Below, piece after piece: positions 28,852-37,887 of a stretch of DNA of 64,000 nucleotides. Under the pieces are notes generated by a model that saw nothing but the letters and a program-made list of their open reading frames with translations, did no database searches and was not told the DNA's origin. A program made the position numbers and the translations under genes. The DNA comes from G963675935 sp963675935 (GTDB taxonomy: Bacteria; Planctomycetota; Planctomycetia; Pirellulales; Thermoguttaceae): contig OY780964.2 in the NCBI GenBank assembly GCA_963675935.2, positions 186,001-250,000 on the forward strand, read 5' to 3'. Position 1 is the first letter of the stretch, and every line of letters starts with the position of its first letter.

Positions 28852-29334
28852 ATGAGAATCCTGGCAGTTAATCCCGGATCGCGATATATCGGCATCGCTG
28901 TCTTCCGAGGAGCAGACCTGCTGGATTGGGACGTGAAGGTGACTGGCGGCACAACACCAGCCCAAAGACGCATGGCCTGCCATCGCATCATGGCAGACTA
29001 CTTCGAGATGTACCAGCCGAACATCCTGGCTATCAAACAGCTTCATCCGAGCCGCAGTTCACGTTCTCTGGACCAATTGGTGGAGCATATCGAAGATATT
29101 GCCAGGCAGCATTGCGTCAGGATTCGTCGCTACTCGATCAAGGAGTTGGAGTCTCTGTTGTGCCCGAGGTCCAAGATCAGCAAGTACACGCTTGCCAGCA
29201 TCGTGGCCAACAGGTATCCGGCGTTGCTCTATGACCTCCAGCAAGAATCGCGCAATCAAAATCCATATCGGATTCGGATGTTCGAGGCCGTCGCGCTGGC
29301 GTCCGCTTGCTGGCACGAAATTGAAAACAAGTAA
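28852..29334 (+). CDS. RuvC-like RNase H-fold protein with degraded active site
   Basis: 160 aa from the ATG at 28852, which has AAGGAG five bases upstream and is preferred over the ATG at 28837. The fold matches RuvC: MRILAVNPGSRYIGIAVF in strand 1, YQPNILAIKQLHP in strand 4, a C-terminal MFEAVALASACW helix. Compared with the next gene, the first catalytic Asp is Asn (AVNPGS for AIDPGT), the Glu after strand 4 is Lys (AIKQL for AVERT) and the last Asp is Glu (MFEAVA for MFDAVA). It is therefore probably catalytically dead and may act as a structure-binding partner. It overlaps the preceding HTH gene by 20 nt. Confidence 0.78.
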   Translation: MRILAVNPGSRYIGIAVFRGADLLDWDVKVTGGTTPAQRRMACHRIMADYFEMYQPNILAIKQLHPSRSSRSLDQLVEHIEDIARQHCVRIRRYSIKELESLLCPRSKISKYTLASIVANRYPALLYDLQQESRNQNPYRIRMFEAVALASACWHEIENK

Positions 29335-29388
29335 TCGCTGACGAACCTAATCGCCGCAAGGGCCGGTTGGGCTCGTCCGCACAACTTC

Positions 29389-29889
29389 ATGCAAAACAAT
29401 AGAAAACGTATTCTGGCTATTGACCCGGGCACACGATGGATGGGCGTTGCCCTTCTCGATAACGGCAGGCTTGTCCACCATGCAGTCAAAGTCATTGCCA
29501 AGGGAAAGTCATCCCATGAGACTCTACAGCGAGCCAAGGGCGTCGTCGCAAGACTGATCGACGAACTGGAACCGCAGATTGTGGCAGTTGAGAGGACTTT
29601 CTTCAGCAAAAGCCGAAATGCGCCAGCCCTGAACGCGCTCTTTGACGAGATCCAATTGCTCGCCAAAAAGAAGAAGTTGGCATTCATCAGCTATGCGCCG
29701 AGCACCGTCAAAAAGTTCACATGCGGCAACGGTTGGGCCAGCAAAAAGGAAGTGGCCACCGTGGTCGTCTCCAAGTATCCCGAGTTGAGAGTGTTTCTGA
29801 CCCAGGATCGAGCCTGGAAAGAACGATTTCACCAAAACATGTTTGACGCCGTGGCGATTGGAATCATGGCGGAGACAAAACTCCGGTAA
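29389..29889 (+). CDS. RuvC-like Holliday-junction-resolvase-fold nuclease
   Basis: 166 aa. RILAIDPGTRWMGVALLDNG carries the first catalytic Asp of RuvC, VAVERTFFSKSRNAPALN the Glu, and FHQNMFDAVAIGIMAE the C-terminal Asp. Length is close to RuvC (about 170-190 aa), but the sequence is divergent and the gene sits in a mobile-element operon; the chromosome also carries ruvA at 56878. It may resolve or nick branched DNA during transfer or replication of the element. It lies 54 bp after the degraded paralogue. Confidence 0.82.
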   Translation: MQNNRKRILAIDPGTRWMGVALLDNGRLVHHAVKVIAKGKSSHETLQRAKGVVARLIDELEPQIVAVERTFFSKSRNAPALNALFDEIQLLAKKKKLAFISYAPSTVKKFTCGNGWASKKEVATVVVSKYPELRVFLTQDRAWKERFHQNMFDAVAIGIMAETKLR

Positions 29890-30074
29890 TCAGCCGCAAA
29901 TTGGTCTTGCATCTGGTGGTCGGGGCCATGCTTTTCGGCCGCTCCACAAATGGCTATAATCATGTTCGTTGGGTAGCCGATAGGCCGGCCTCTGTAAGTC
30001 GCGTGTAACGATTCGAGCAATGCTGTTTTCTCAGCACCGGCGTATCGTGTCAACCCAGAGACTTGGAGGTTATA

Positions 30075-30587
30075 ATGCCGGAGCAAGTTGCTGAGATTCT
30101 TTCTCATTGGTACAAAGCAATTGAGGGGCTGCAATGCTCGTCACAGGCGTTTTACACTGCGGTCGGACAAGCCGTTGATCGTTGGAAGCTTCCTGATGTT
30201 CAGGTCTCGCGAGTCGCCCATCGTGAAGGCGGCCTCCTTTCTGCCAAACGGGAATATCTCCGGGTCTGCCGCAAGGAGCTTATTGTTGACATCTGCGCCG
30301 CGCCCTTTGGACCGAATGTGTTTTTCGTTTCCTGGTGGCTCGGAAAAATGCCCGATTCATTCTTGGCCACCCTCCCTGTTGTTGGCTGGATCATAAAACA
30401 TTTTGTGAATCCGCTGACGTACTACAAGTTGGATACTGCCTTGATGTTTCAAGAATCAGTCCATGCGGCTCTCTTGGAAATTCTCGATGGAGCCATTAAG
30501 GCCAAGGGCTTGAGGGCTTTGTCGGAAATGGATAGGAAACCCATTCTGACCGGGCTGTTTTCACGAGGCGGCTTGCAGAAAGGGTAA
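30075..30587 (+). CDS. hypothetical protein before the coupling-type ATPase
   Basis: 170 aa from the ATG at 30075, with GGAGGTTATA just upstream. It is a mixed protein with FGPNVFFVSWWLGKMPD and VGWIIKHFVNPLTYYK hydrophobic patches but no clear signal peptide. I do not recognise the family. It lies 5 bp before the ATPase gene and is very likely co-translated with it, which suggests a role in the same DNA-handling machine. Confidence 0.7.
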   Translation: MPEQVAEILSHWYKAIEGLQCSSQAFYTAVGQAVDRWKLPDVQVSRVAHREGGLLSAKREYLRVCRKELIVDICAAPFGPNVFFVSWWLGKMPDSFLATLPVVGWIIKHFVNPLTYYKLDTALMFQESVHAALLEILDGAIKAKGLRALSEMDRKPILTGLFSRGGLQKG

Positions 30588-30592
30588 AAATC

Positions 30593-33094
30593 GTGTCGAA
30601 CAGGGCTGACGATCCTACACCTCACATTCCGACTCTTGCCGAACAACTGACTGCCAGATTCTACGCCTGGGAAGAAAGAGGCCGCGGTTGGCAAGTCTGG
30701 GATCATCCCGTGGACTTGGAACCGGCTTACAAATCGTTCTTCCACTGTTTGCCCGAGCTTAGCGTGCCGATTGATGACGGCCGCAAACCAGCGATCTCGC
30801 AACTGCTGGCGGAGAAGTTGCATCGCTATTTTCCGAGCATCTTTAAGACGGAGCAAAGCCCACCGCCCGCCGATTCGGGCGAACCTATCGTGGAGCCAGC
30901 CGCTTTTGAGGATGAATCGGAGATATGCGAAATCAGCATTTCTTCGTTCCCTCAAGAAAAGATCATCGTTGAAGCCACGGAACAGTTTCTTCTGGGACTG
31001 GCCGGCTGCTCATTTCCCGTAAGTTTTGAGATTGTGGCCCAAGACAACCACATCGGCACACAAATGGCCTGCCGGAGTCAGGACGTCGGTCTTGTCCACC
31101 AGCAACTGGAAGCATGTTTTCCGGATGCCGTTCTTCTGGAAGACAAGGAGCGGTTGGCCGCATCATGGCAACACGAAAAGCCGACCGTCGTCGTCGATTT
31201 TGGGTTGTCTTACGAATTCATGCGGCCACTCAAGGTGTTTCGGAAACTGGACCCGGACCCGCTGGTCGGCCTTATCGGCGCAATGGAAGGCATCGGGCAC
31301 GACGAATTGGGGCTGTTGCAAGTGCTTTTTCAACGTGTTCAACATCCGTGGGCGGATGACGTTTTGCGATCCGTGACCGATTGGGAAGGCCACTCGTTTT
31401 TTACCGACAGCCCGGAAATGCTTTCCTTGGCCAAGGAAAAAGTGCAAAGACCGCTCTTTGCCGTGGTCCTGCGCATCGTCAGCCAGGGGCGTTCCAAAAG
31501 CCGAGCGTGGGAAATCGCCAAGGCATTGGCTGCCGGACTCAAACAAATGGACAATCCACCCGACAACGAACTGATTCCGCTGGACAACAACGGTTATGAT
31601 GACGATGAGCACATCGCGGATGTACTTTTGCGGCAAACCCGTCGTAGCGGCATGTTGCTCAACAGTCAAGAACTCCTTTCGATTGCGCATCTTCCTTCCG
31701 AATCCGTTCGCTCGTCCAAATTCGTTCGCGAGTCCAAGAAAACCAAAGCCGCCCCCGCTACAACCCAAGGGCAACCGATGGTTTTGGGCGAGAATGTCCA
31801 TCATGGCAAGAAAACCATCGTTAGCTTAAGCGATGAACAAAGGCTTCGGCACATGTATGTCGCCGGCGCGTCGGGCACAGGTAAATCGACATTGTTGGCC
31901 AACATGATTGTCGAAGACCTTGCCGCAGGCAATGGGCTGGGGCTTTTGGACCCGCACGGCGATCTCGTGAACGCGGTGTTGCGACGAATCCCCGAATCGC
32001 GGATCAACGATGTTGTGCTTTTCAATCCCGCCGACACCGAATATCCCTTTGCGCTCAATATTCTGGAGGCAAACGATGAATCCGAACGCGAACGGATCGT
32101 GGCCGAGACCATCATGGCCTTGGAACGGTACTTCCCGTCAAGCTGGGGACCAAGATTGGAACGCATTTTGCAGTACACCTTGCGTACCGTCTTGCACGCC
32201 GTCCCCGGCGCTACCTTGGCCGACGTGGAGCAGATGCTCACCGATTCAGCCTACCGGGAAGATGTGTTGGCGAAGACAACCGATCAGAAACTGCTTCAAT
32301 TCTGGACCAATCAGTTCAAGTTCTTTGCCAAGAATGCTTGCGATCCCGTACTCAATAAATTGTCTCCCTTTCTTCTTCAATCTGGGATTCGCAACATCAT
32401 CTGCCAGCGTCATGCTTCGGTCAACTTCGACCGGCTTCTCAACGAGGGCAAGATACTGTTGGCCAATCTCTCCACGGGCTTGCTCACCGAGAAAGTGGCC
32501 GGCACCCTCGGCAGCTTCCTTGTCACAAAAATCGTCAACGCCGCTTTCCGACGCGCCGCAATGCCGGAGTCGAAACGCCGGCCGTGGCATCTCTACATCG
32601 ACGAATTCCAGAACTTTATGAATCTCTCGGTCGGTTTCGAGCGGATTCTTGCGGAGAGCCGCAAGCAATCGCTCGGGTTGGTGACCGCGAATCAATATCT
32701 TGGCCAATTGAGTCCTTCGGTTCGCCAAGCGGTTTTTGGCAACGTCGGAACGCTCATTGTCTTCCGTCTGGGCGTTGAGGACGCTTTCACGGTAGCCAAG
32801 GAACTCGGCATTTTCACAGCCGACGACATCTTGAACCTTGAGGTCGGCGAAGCCATTGCTCGAGTCGGCGCATCGCAAACGACGTTCAATCTCCACACAT
32901 TCAAGGCACCGCCGTTGGCATCCCAAGACCCAACTCGACGTGTGGTGGCCATCGCCCGGCAACGCTACTCTCGGCCCCGACGCGAGGTCGAGGAGGAACT
33001 TGCCGAGATAACGAAAGCCGCCGAAAAGCTGGAGACGGTCGGCGATTCAGGGGAAGAGCCGAGCGATCCGTCGGAGGATGACTTGGTAAGATAG
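30593..33094 (+). CDS. coupling-protein-like (TraD/TraG, HerA-type) ATPase
   Basis: 833 aa from the GTG at 30593. Residues 1-400 are unrecognised. An NTPase domain follows: MYVAGASGTGKSTLLANMIV (Walker A, about 424-431), LGLLDPHGDLVNAVLRRIPE, and LYIDEFQNFMNLSVGFERIL (Walker B, about 667), with SRKQSLGLVTANQYLGQL as in TraG/TraD-type coupling proteins and their TraM-recognition segment. Such ATPases pump DNA through conjugative channels or act as FtsK-like translocases. No membrane helix is obvious at the N-terminus, and no relaxase is seen nearby, so the role could be element mobilisation by another system. Confidence 0.82.
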   Translation: MSNRADDPTPHIPTLAEQLTARFYAWEERGRGWQVWDHPVDLEPAYKSFFHCLPELSVPIDDGRKPAISQLLAEKLHRYFPSIFKTEQSPPPADSGEPIVEPAAFEDESEICEISISSFPQEKIIVEATEQFLLGLAGCSFPVSFEIVAQDNHIGTQMACRSQDVGLVHQQLEACFPDAVLLEDKERLAASWQHEKPTVVVDFGLSYEFMRPLKVFRKLDPDPLVGLIGAMEGIGHDELGLLQVLFQRVQHPWADDVLRSVTDWEGHSFFTDSPEMLSLAKEKVQRPLFAVVLRIVSQGRSKSRAWEIAKALAAGLKQMDNPPDNELIPLDNNGYDDDEHIADVLLRQTRRSGMLLNSQELLSIAHLPSESVRSSKFVRESKKTKAAPATTQGQPMVLGENVHHGKKTIVSLSDEQRLRHMYVAGASGTGKSTLLANMIVEDLAAGNGLGLLDPHGDLVNAVLRRIPESRINDVVLFNPADTEYPFALNILEANDESERERIVAETIMALERYFPSSWGPRLERILQYTLRTVLHAVPGATLADVEQMLTDSAYREDVLAKTTDQKLLQFWTNQFKFFAKNACDPVLNKLSPFLLQSGIRNIICQRHASVNFDRLLNEGKILLANLSTGLLTEKVAGTLGSFLVTKIVNAAFRRAAMPESKRRPWHLYIDEFQNFMNLSVGFERILAESRKQSLGLVTANQYLGQLSPSVRQAVFGNVGTLIVFRLGVEDAFTVAKELGIFTADDILNLEVGEAIARVGASQTTFNLHTFKAPPLASQDPTRRVVAIARQRYSRPRREVEEELAEITKAAEKLETVGDSGEEPSDPSEDDLVR

Positions 33095-33172
33095 ATGCCT
33101 TGCCATCCCCCGCTAGGGACTGTGTTGCGATCCTAAAATACGCGGATTCTGCCGCCCGAATAGCCCGGATAG

Positions 33173-33200
33173 TTGACATCGGTGGCGCTCTTGGTATGGT
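33173..33200 (+). promoter_or_regulatory. sigma70-like promoter
   Basis: A perfect -35 TTGACA is followed after 16 nt by TATGGT, with a likely start near 33207. It would transcribe the structured region or the downstream secreted-protein gene. Confidence 0.4.
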
Positions 33201-33206
33201 AAAGAT

Positions 33207-33470
33207 TATGGATAGGTAGCGGATAGCAACAAAAATGAGGAAAATAATGACATCGGCGGCAAGATAGTTTCCGCCACAAATACAACGTGAAAGACGCGCA
33301 AGCGTTAAGTTTCTGCTTCCAGAAAAACGACCAACCTGAGTCGAAAGACTCTTGCATCGAAGCAGTGCTTAGACGAGCGCCCCGTGACTGGGGCGTCGGC
33401 TAGGTGCTGTTCGATGCGCCCCTTGGTCGGGGTTTCTGGAGCAGCCTTGGTCGGCGCTCCTTTTTCTTTG
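33207..33470 (+). ncRNA. candidate structured noncoding RNA or leader
   Basis: Between the promoter and a terminator lies sequence with stable hairpins: CGCCCC-GTGACT-GGGGCG (33378-33395), CCCC-TTGGTC-GGGG (33418-33432) and the terminal stem with loop TTGGTC. No ORF fits. A motif with the same loops recurs at 36057-36115. The role and boundaries are inferred. Confidence 0.3.
33438..33470 (+). terminator. rho-independent terminator
   Basis: GGAGC-a-GCC paired with GGC-GCTCC (8 bp, one bulge; loop TTGGTC) is followed by TTTTTCTTT. Confidence 0.6.
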
Positions 33471-33592
33471 CGCCTGCGGCAATTTGCCGACAAGGTTCCC
33501 GGCCAATGATTTCCATGAAATGCCAGTGTCTGTGTATGTCTGTAGTGTGCTTGATTCCAGGGTGAGAAATCGCCCGCACTTTCGAGGAGCAT

Positions 33593-35740
33593 GTGATGAT
33601 GAGATGCTTTTTCGCAACACGCTTTTGGCTTTTGGTCTTGGCCATTCTTTCTCTTGGCGGTCGAATTACGCCGGTTCATGCGGGCATTAACACCTCTGGA
33701 AATATCGATCCTTCCGACCCGTCCACCTGGACGGGATCAACTCACGGCTACATCGGCAAAACTTTAGACGGCACGCTGAGAATTGACGGCGGCAGTGATG
33801 TTCTGGCCTACTACAGTTATGTTGGCAACGACAGCGGAATAACCGGGGCGGTCACGGTGGATGGCAATGGCTCAACTTGGACTACCGGCAGAAATCTTCT
33901 ACTTGGAATGAGTGGCCGAGGGACGCTCTCCATCCTCAATGGCGGTAGCGTCAGCAGTGGCGGAATCGAAGGAAACACAAGTTACGGTAGCGTCATTGCC
34001 TGGCTTGCCGGCTCGACCGGCGACGCAACAGTGGACGGTATCGGTTCAACCTGGACCAGTAATTGCGACTTCAATGTCGGCTACTCGGGCAGCGGAACGC
34101 TCTCGATCACAAACGGAGGCAGCGTCAGCAGCGGGTTCAGCGGAACGTACAATTTCGGCAGCTATATCGGCACCAATGCAAAATCGACGGGCGGGGTTAC
34201 GGTGGATGGCTCCGACTCGACCTGGACCAACAATTGGCTCCTCGACATCGGCCACAAAGGCACCGGGTTGCTCTCAATCACCAATGGCGGTGCCGTCAGC
34301 AGTAGCTTTGGCTATATCGGTTGCTATTCCGGCTCAACCGGTACAGTCACGGTCGATGGAACTAACTCGACCTGGACCAACGCCAACGATCTTTCTGTTG
34401 GCCGTTCCGGCAACGGCACGTTGAACATCATCAATGGCGGTGCGGTCACGGTTGGTGGCACAACTTACGTCGCCTATGGCGAATCTTCCACGGGAACAAT
34501 CACTTTTGGCACTAAAGGTGGAACGCTGACGACGGCATCGCTGGTAGCGTCCGCCTCTCAATTGACGGGCAGTGGCACAATTATGGCACACGGCTTGGTG
34601 AGCGATGTCGATCTGGTGTTTGACTCAACTGCGAGTCTAAAACAGACGCTCACGTTCAGCAGCAATAACAAGAACATCGCAATTAAGCTCGACATGACCG
34701 GCGGTTCGAGTAGCAACGGTGCGCTCGGTACTGGCTATCAAGGCAAAGGTTCGCTCAGAATCCTGGACGGGACCAAGGTCTATTCACAATGCGGATACAT
34801 CGGTTACAAATCCGGTTCAACCGGCGAAGTCACCGTGGATGGCAAAGACTCGACTTGGGCCAACAGTGCTGATCTGACCGTTGGTTGCTCTGGTTCTGGA
34901 ACGCTCAACATTGCCAATGGCGGGGCGGTATCTGGAGCAAATGTCTCTATCAATAGTTCTTCGCTGTTGACAATGGATGTTGGCAAGGGCAGTAGCCTGA
35001 CGGTCGGCAGCGGAATGGGCACGTTCACCAACGATGGTACTGCTCGCATCGTCGCCGGGGCTGACGCTACGGCGGGCACGACCTACTCGCCTATTTCCGC
35101 AGGAATATGGACGGGAAGCGGAACCTATCAGGCCCTCGGCGGAACTTGGAGCAAGAGCACCGCCCAAAAAGACTACACGTTTACGGCCTCCTCGGTCACA
35201 TCCGGCTCGGCTGGCACGGCGATCGCAATCGATCTGGCATCCGTCCAACGCATCTTGGCAACCGATAGCCTAACAGGCAAGTCGATTGGCGCGAGCTTCG
35301 CAGCAACGACGGAATCCGTGCCACTCACCATCACCGCCGCAGCGATCACCGCCAAAAGCCTATCCTTACTAGAAAGCAATCTGGCCATAGGCGAGTCGGT
35401 TTTGAGTGGTTGGACGCTTTTCGGCAACGGCTATACCGATGGCGATCCCGTTTATCTCTCAATCGAAGTCGGTTCCGGTTATTCATCTGACAGCCTCGAT
35501 TTATGGCATTTTAACGGCATTACGTGGGTTGAGTATTCCGCAAGTGACTTGGCCTATGACGGCACGTACGCGAGTTTCACTGTGAACGGCTTCAGTGGCT
35601 ACGCTGTATCGGCCCCGGAACCGGGTACGTTTGTGCTGCTGCTTCTCGGAGCGTTCGGACTAGCGGTCTATAAACTACGAAGACTGAAAACTACTTCTAA
35701 CCTAAAGGAGTTTTGTCATGGTATCGAAATCGGAACGTGA
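33593..35740 (+). CDS. PEP-CTERM secreted protein with autotransporter-like repeats
   Basis: 715 aa. A signal peptide (FWLLVLAILSLGGRITPVHA) is followed by six to seven repeats of the pattern VTVDGxxSTWTN...LxVGxSGxGTLxIxNGGxVS, a beta-helix repeat of the T5SS/passenger-associated type. The C-terminal sorting signal is complete: APEPGTFVLLLLGAFGLAVY followed by KLRRLK, so the protein should be handled by an exosortase and anchored at or released from the cell surface. About 20 residues extend past the usual end (TTSNLKEFCHGIEIGT). The ribosome site CGAGGAGC lies upstream of adjacent in-frame ATGs at 33593, 33596 and 33602, and the exact start is unclear. Confidence 0.85.
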   Translation: MMMRCFFATRFWLLVLAILSLGGRITPVHAGINTSGNIDPSDPSTWTGSTHGYIGKTLDGTLRIDGGSDVLAYYSYVGNDSGITGAVTVDGNGSTWTTGRNLLLGMSGRGTLSILNGGSVSSGGIEGNTSYGSVIAWLAGSTGDATVDGIGSTWTSNCDFNVGYSGSGTLSITNGGSVSSGFSGTYNFGSYIGTNAKSTGGVTVDGSDSTWTNNWLLDIGHKGTGLLSITNGGAVSSSFGYIGCYSGSTGTVTVDGTNSTWTNANDLSVGRSGNGTLNIINGGAVTVGGTTYVAYGESSTGTITFGTKGGTLTTASLVASASQLTGSGTIMAHGLVSDVDLVFDSTASLKQTLTFSSNNKNIAIKLDMTGGSSSNGALGTGYQGKGSLRILDGTKVYSQCGYIGYKSGSTGEVTVDGKDSTWANSADLTVGCSGSGTLNIANGGAVSGANVSINSSSLLTMDVGKGSSLTVGSGMGTFTNDGTARIVAGADATAGTTYSPISAGIWTGSGTYQALGGTWSKSTAQKDYTFTASSVTSGSAGTAIAIDLASVQRILATDSLTGKSIGASFAATTESVPLTITAAAITAKSLSLLESNLAIGESVLSGWTLFGNGYTDGDPVYLSIEVGSGYSSDSLDLWHFNGITWVEYSASDLAYDGTYASFTVNGFSGYAVSAPEPGTFVLLLLGAFGLAVYKLRRLKTTSNLKEFCHGIEIGT

Positions 35741-35909
35741 TGCATACGAACAAGGACAATCGGATCGCGATTACGCTCTGGATAATCCGATTGGAGCAAT
35801 AATTGGCGGAGTCGGCACTCCTCCATCCGACGCTTCCGAACGCGAAGCCTACGACAAGGGGTTGAGCGGCAGGCAACTCGACGACGACAAAAAGGGATGG
35901 TTTTGGTAA
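35718..35909 (+). CDS. small hydrophilic protein
   Basis: 63 aa. AAAGGAG lies nine bases before the ATG, and the start overlaps the end of the PEP-CTERM gene by 23 nt, arguing for a real, coupled gene. The two halves contain a repeated motif (REAYDKGLSG and RDAYEQGQSD). No family recognised. Confidence 0.6.
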   Translation: MVSKSERDAYEQGQSDRDYALDNPIGAIIGGVGTPPSDASEREAYDKGLSGRQLDDDKKGWFW

Positions 35910-36223
35910 GGTCTTGTATCGCTGAAAGGGCCTGCGAGACGTGGGCAAAAAAGCGGCATCGTTGATTATTGGCAATTGAGTTTGTTCCTAATCGGCGGCG
36001 TCCGCTTTTGCTTTCGCCCTTGACATGTGTAAGTCGAGTGGTTTGGCCATCTCAAAGGCCCGTTGGTCGGGGCTGGATGGACGGTGACTTGGTTCAGCGT
36101 TCCCTTTTCTGCGCCCGTCGAGATGCCGTCGATGAGGACACCGCAAGCAGCAATTCCAGAAATTCATTGACCAGATAATACGCAAAAATGATTCGCCAGG
36201 AAGACCAGTGAAAGAGGTGCCAA
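35910..36223. other. intergenic region with a second twin-hairpin motif
   Basis: No supported gene. It contains the TTGGT-loop hairpin pair at 36057-36115 that resembles the region upstream of the PEP-CTERM gene, and the ribosome site of the next gene. Confidence 0.45.
36057..36115 (+). repeat. twin-hairpin motif, second copy
   Basis: It aligns with 33417-33474 over nearly 60 nt: both contain a CCC-TTGGTCGGGG hairpin, a second hairpin with TTGGT in the loop, then a T-rich run and TGCGCC. It ends in CCCTTTTCT, so it may also terminate transcription. Confidence 0.5.
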
Positions 36224-37696
36224 ATGCATTTCAAGATGGATTGTCCGTACTGCAAGAAGATATTGAACGTGACCGAGAAGGCATTTGGAAAAACCCTTCC
36301 CTGTCCCGGATGCAAACAGCCCATTGTTGTTCCGCAGCAAGAACCAAAGCCGGTTCCCTTGACACACCCAGCCGAGCCAAAAGCCAAACCAGTTTCAGTT
36401 GCGCAAACGATCCAGGTGGCCACGCCGCCACCGATGCGGGCTCCAGTACCACCGCCGCCACCAGCGGGCGGCGTTTTCGACTTCTTAAATTCGGCATCAC
36501 GCAGCCCGATGCAACCCGCAGAAGTTACTGTGGCACCGCAGTCCAAGACACCGATTACCGCGTTTTTTCAGATTGCCGGCGTCATCGCTTGCGTGATAGG
36601 TTTGCTTGTTGGCCTATGGGCTTATAGCCACCGGCCAGGCAATGTTGAGCAGGTACTGTTCCGTGGCGGCTGGACGTATAATGCTGTGCCATTTTACGTG
36701 ATGATGGCTCTCAGTGCATTGCTTCTGGTCGCAGGATTGGTGGCCTCGCTAAAACCGGAATCTAATGTTGGAAGAATCTTTCTGGGGGTCCCTGTCGCTG
36801 CTGCGATCCTTCTTCTCTTACTGGCAATTATCGTTCCGGCAATACAAGCGATGCGTGGTCGCCCAGCCACCGGTGGAGTTGCTGCCACTGATTCTGGCGG
36901 GGCGATCCTTACTCAGGCGCGTAAAGAGATCGAAGCAAAGTTATTATACCTGAACGAATCGTGGTACGGCTATGAAATGAATCCGTTTGGCGGTCGTCCT
37001 CAGCGGCTTGTCGAGATGAAGGGGCTTTCCATAAAGGCAAAAGCAAATGGTCTTGATGCTGCGGACAAGGCGAACGGAATTGAATGGCGTGGAGTAATCC
37101 GAATCGAATGTGAGGTCTACCGAACGGTTCCAGTAACAATCGACCGCGAGAGCAAGGCAGTGCGCGTGACAGGAACATGGGGAGAGTGGCGAAACGGAGG
37201 CGAGAGGGATGCTGCGGCCGGGAACATGATTGGTGGAGTCCCTGTCTTCGTGGTCGATCCAATGAGGGCTGCATCTCCCATGCTGGATCTGACCATTCGC
37301 AACGGTCGCTGGGAGTGGTGTGTCAACGACGCGCAAACGCCAGACCGTGCAATCGTACTGAACAACGCTGACGCGGCTGGCGTAGACGCCGCAAAGCTCA
37401 TCGGGACATGGAAGCTCGGCAAGGGAGCAACAACAATCAGTGTCACGTACTCGAAAGACCACACTTATTTCGTCGAAATGACGAGCCCGGCTGGCGCACG
37501 CTCTGAAAACGGGAAGTGGAACCTCAACGGCGACCGTTTGACACAGAAGCCCACGAAGAGCGACATGGACCCCAATAGCGTCGGGAAGGAAAGCACGCAT
37601 CTGATAGCGAGGCTTGACGACTCCACGTTAATCGTGCGGGCCGGCAACAATTCGGACATGACTTTTCAACGGGCGAGTGATGCCTTGGGGCGCTGA
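36224..37696 (+). CDS. zinc-ribbon membrane protein with lipocalin-like C-terminal domain
   Basis: 490 aa. Two CxxC knuckles at the start (MDCPYCKKIL and LPCPGCKQPI) form a zinc-ribbon typical of many planctomycete membrane proteins. A Pro-rich linker leads to three membrane helices (FFQIAGVIACVIGLLVGLWA; YVMMALSALLLVAGLVASL; VGRIFLGVPVAAAILLLLLA). The soluble remainder ends with a repeated-strand domain (LIGTWKLGKGATTISVTYSK to SENGKWNLNGDRLTQ) like small lipocalin/TIGR03066-type domains. Function unknown. A second start at Met5 (36236) is possible. Confidence 0.75.
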   Translation: MHFKMDCPYCKKILNVTEKAFGKTLPCPGCKQPIVVPQQEPKPVPLTHPAEPKAKPVSVAQTIQVATPPPMRAPVPPPPPAGGVFDFLNSASRSPMQPAEVTVAPQSKTPITAFFQIAGVIACVIGLLVGLWAYSHRPGNVEQVLFRGGWTYNAVPFYVMMALSALLLVAGLVASLKPESNVGRIFLGVPVAAAILLLLLAIIVPAIQAMRGRPATGGVAATDSGGAILTQARKEIEAKLLYLNESWYGYEMNPFGGRPQRLVEMKGLSIKAKANGLDAADKANGIEWRGVIRIECEVYRTVPVTIDRESKAVRVTGTWGEWRNGGERDAAAGNMIGGVPVFVVDPMRAASPMLDLTIRNGRWEWCVNDAQTPDRAIVLNNADAAGVDAAKLIGTWKLGKGATTISVTYSKDHTYFVEMTSPAGARSENGKWNLNGDRLTQKPTKSDMDPNSVGKESTHLIARLDDSTLIVRAGNNSDMTFQRASDALGR

Positions 37697-37887
37697 CGCT
37701 TTGCGGAAAAGGAACTTATTGGCGAAAGCAAAGACTGCCGTGTTGCATGTAGCGTCCATTACGGGACGCGGCTTCGGATGCCTGCTTGCCACCCACTATG
37801 CAGACCGGGGGGAAATTTGCTAAAATCCATCGCAATACTTGTAGTCGGCACTTGGATGCATGACCGCCAGCACGAAAGGTTCTTGTC

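Larger units (their letters stand above)
24002..28871 (+). pseudogene. helix-turn-helix (RepA-like) protein gene split by ISAs1 and IS66 (264 aa when rejoined)
   Basis: Segments 24002-24261, 25559-25863 and 28642-28871 rejoin in frame when both elements and one copy of each duplication are removed: LALLRREGYITTVNTGR at the ISAs1 site and STIAIQARQAMLATNL at the IS66 site. Residues 35-85 (MKSAVWLYLYLVLHANRATG, then TGLPRDTIIRWLALLRREG) form a winged-helix DNA-binding domain like those of plasmid or element replication initiators. The C-terminus (YRTLCRKYPEELLKKVL, then KIRKSRAALFTYLL) matches a tail often seen with such domains on mobile elements. It overlaps the XRE gene at its start and the first RuvC-like gene at its end, so it was part of a compact operon. 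Confidence 0.75.
33095..33592. other. intergenic region with promoter and structured RNA candidate
   Basis: No supported coding gene. The stretch holds a sigma70-like promoter (33173-33200), then about 270 nt with three successive GC-rich hairpins ending in a T-run terminator, listed separately, then the leader of the PEP-CTERM protein gene. Confidence 0.5.
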
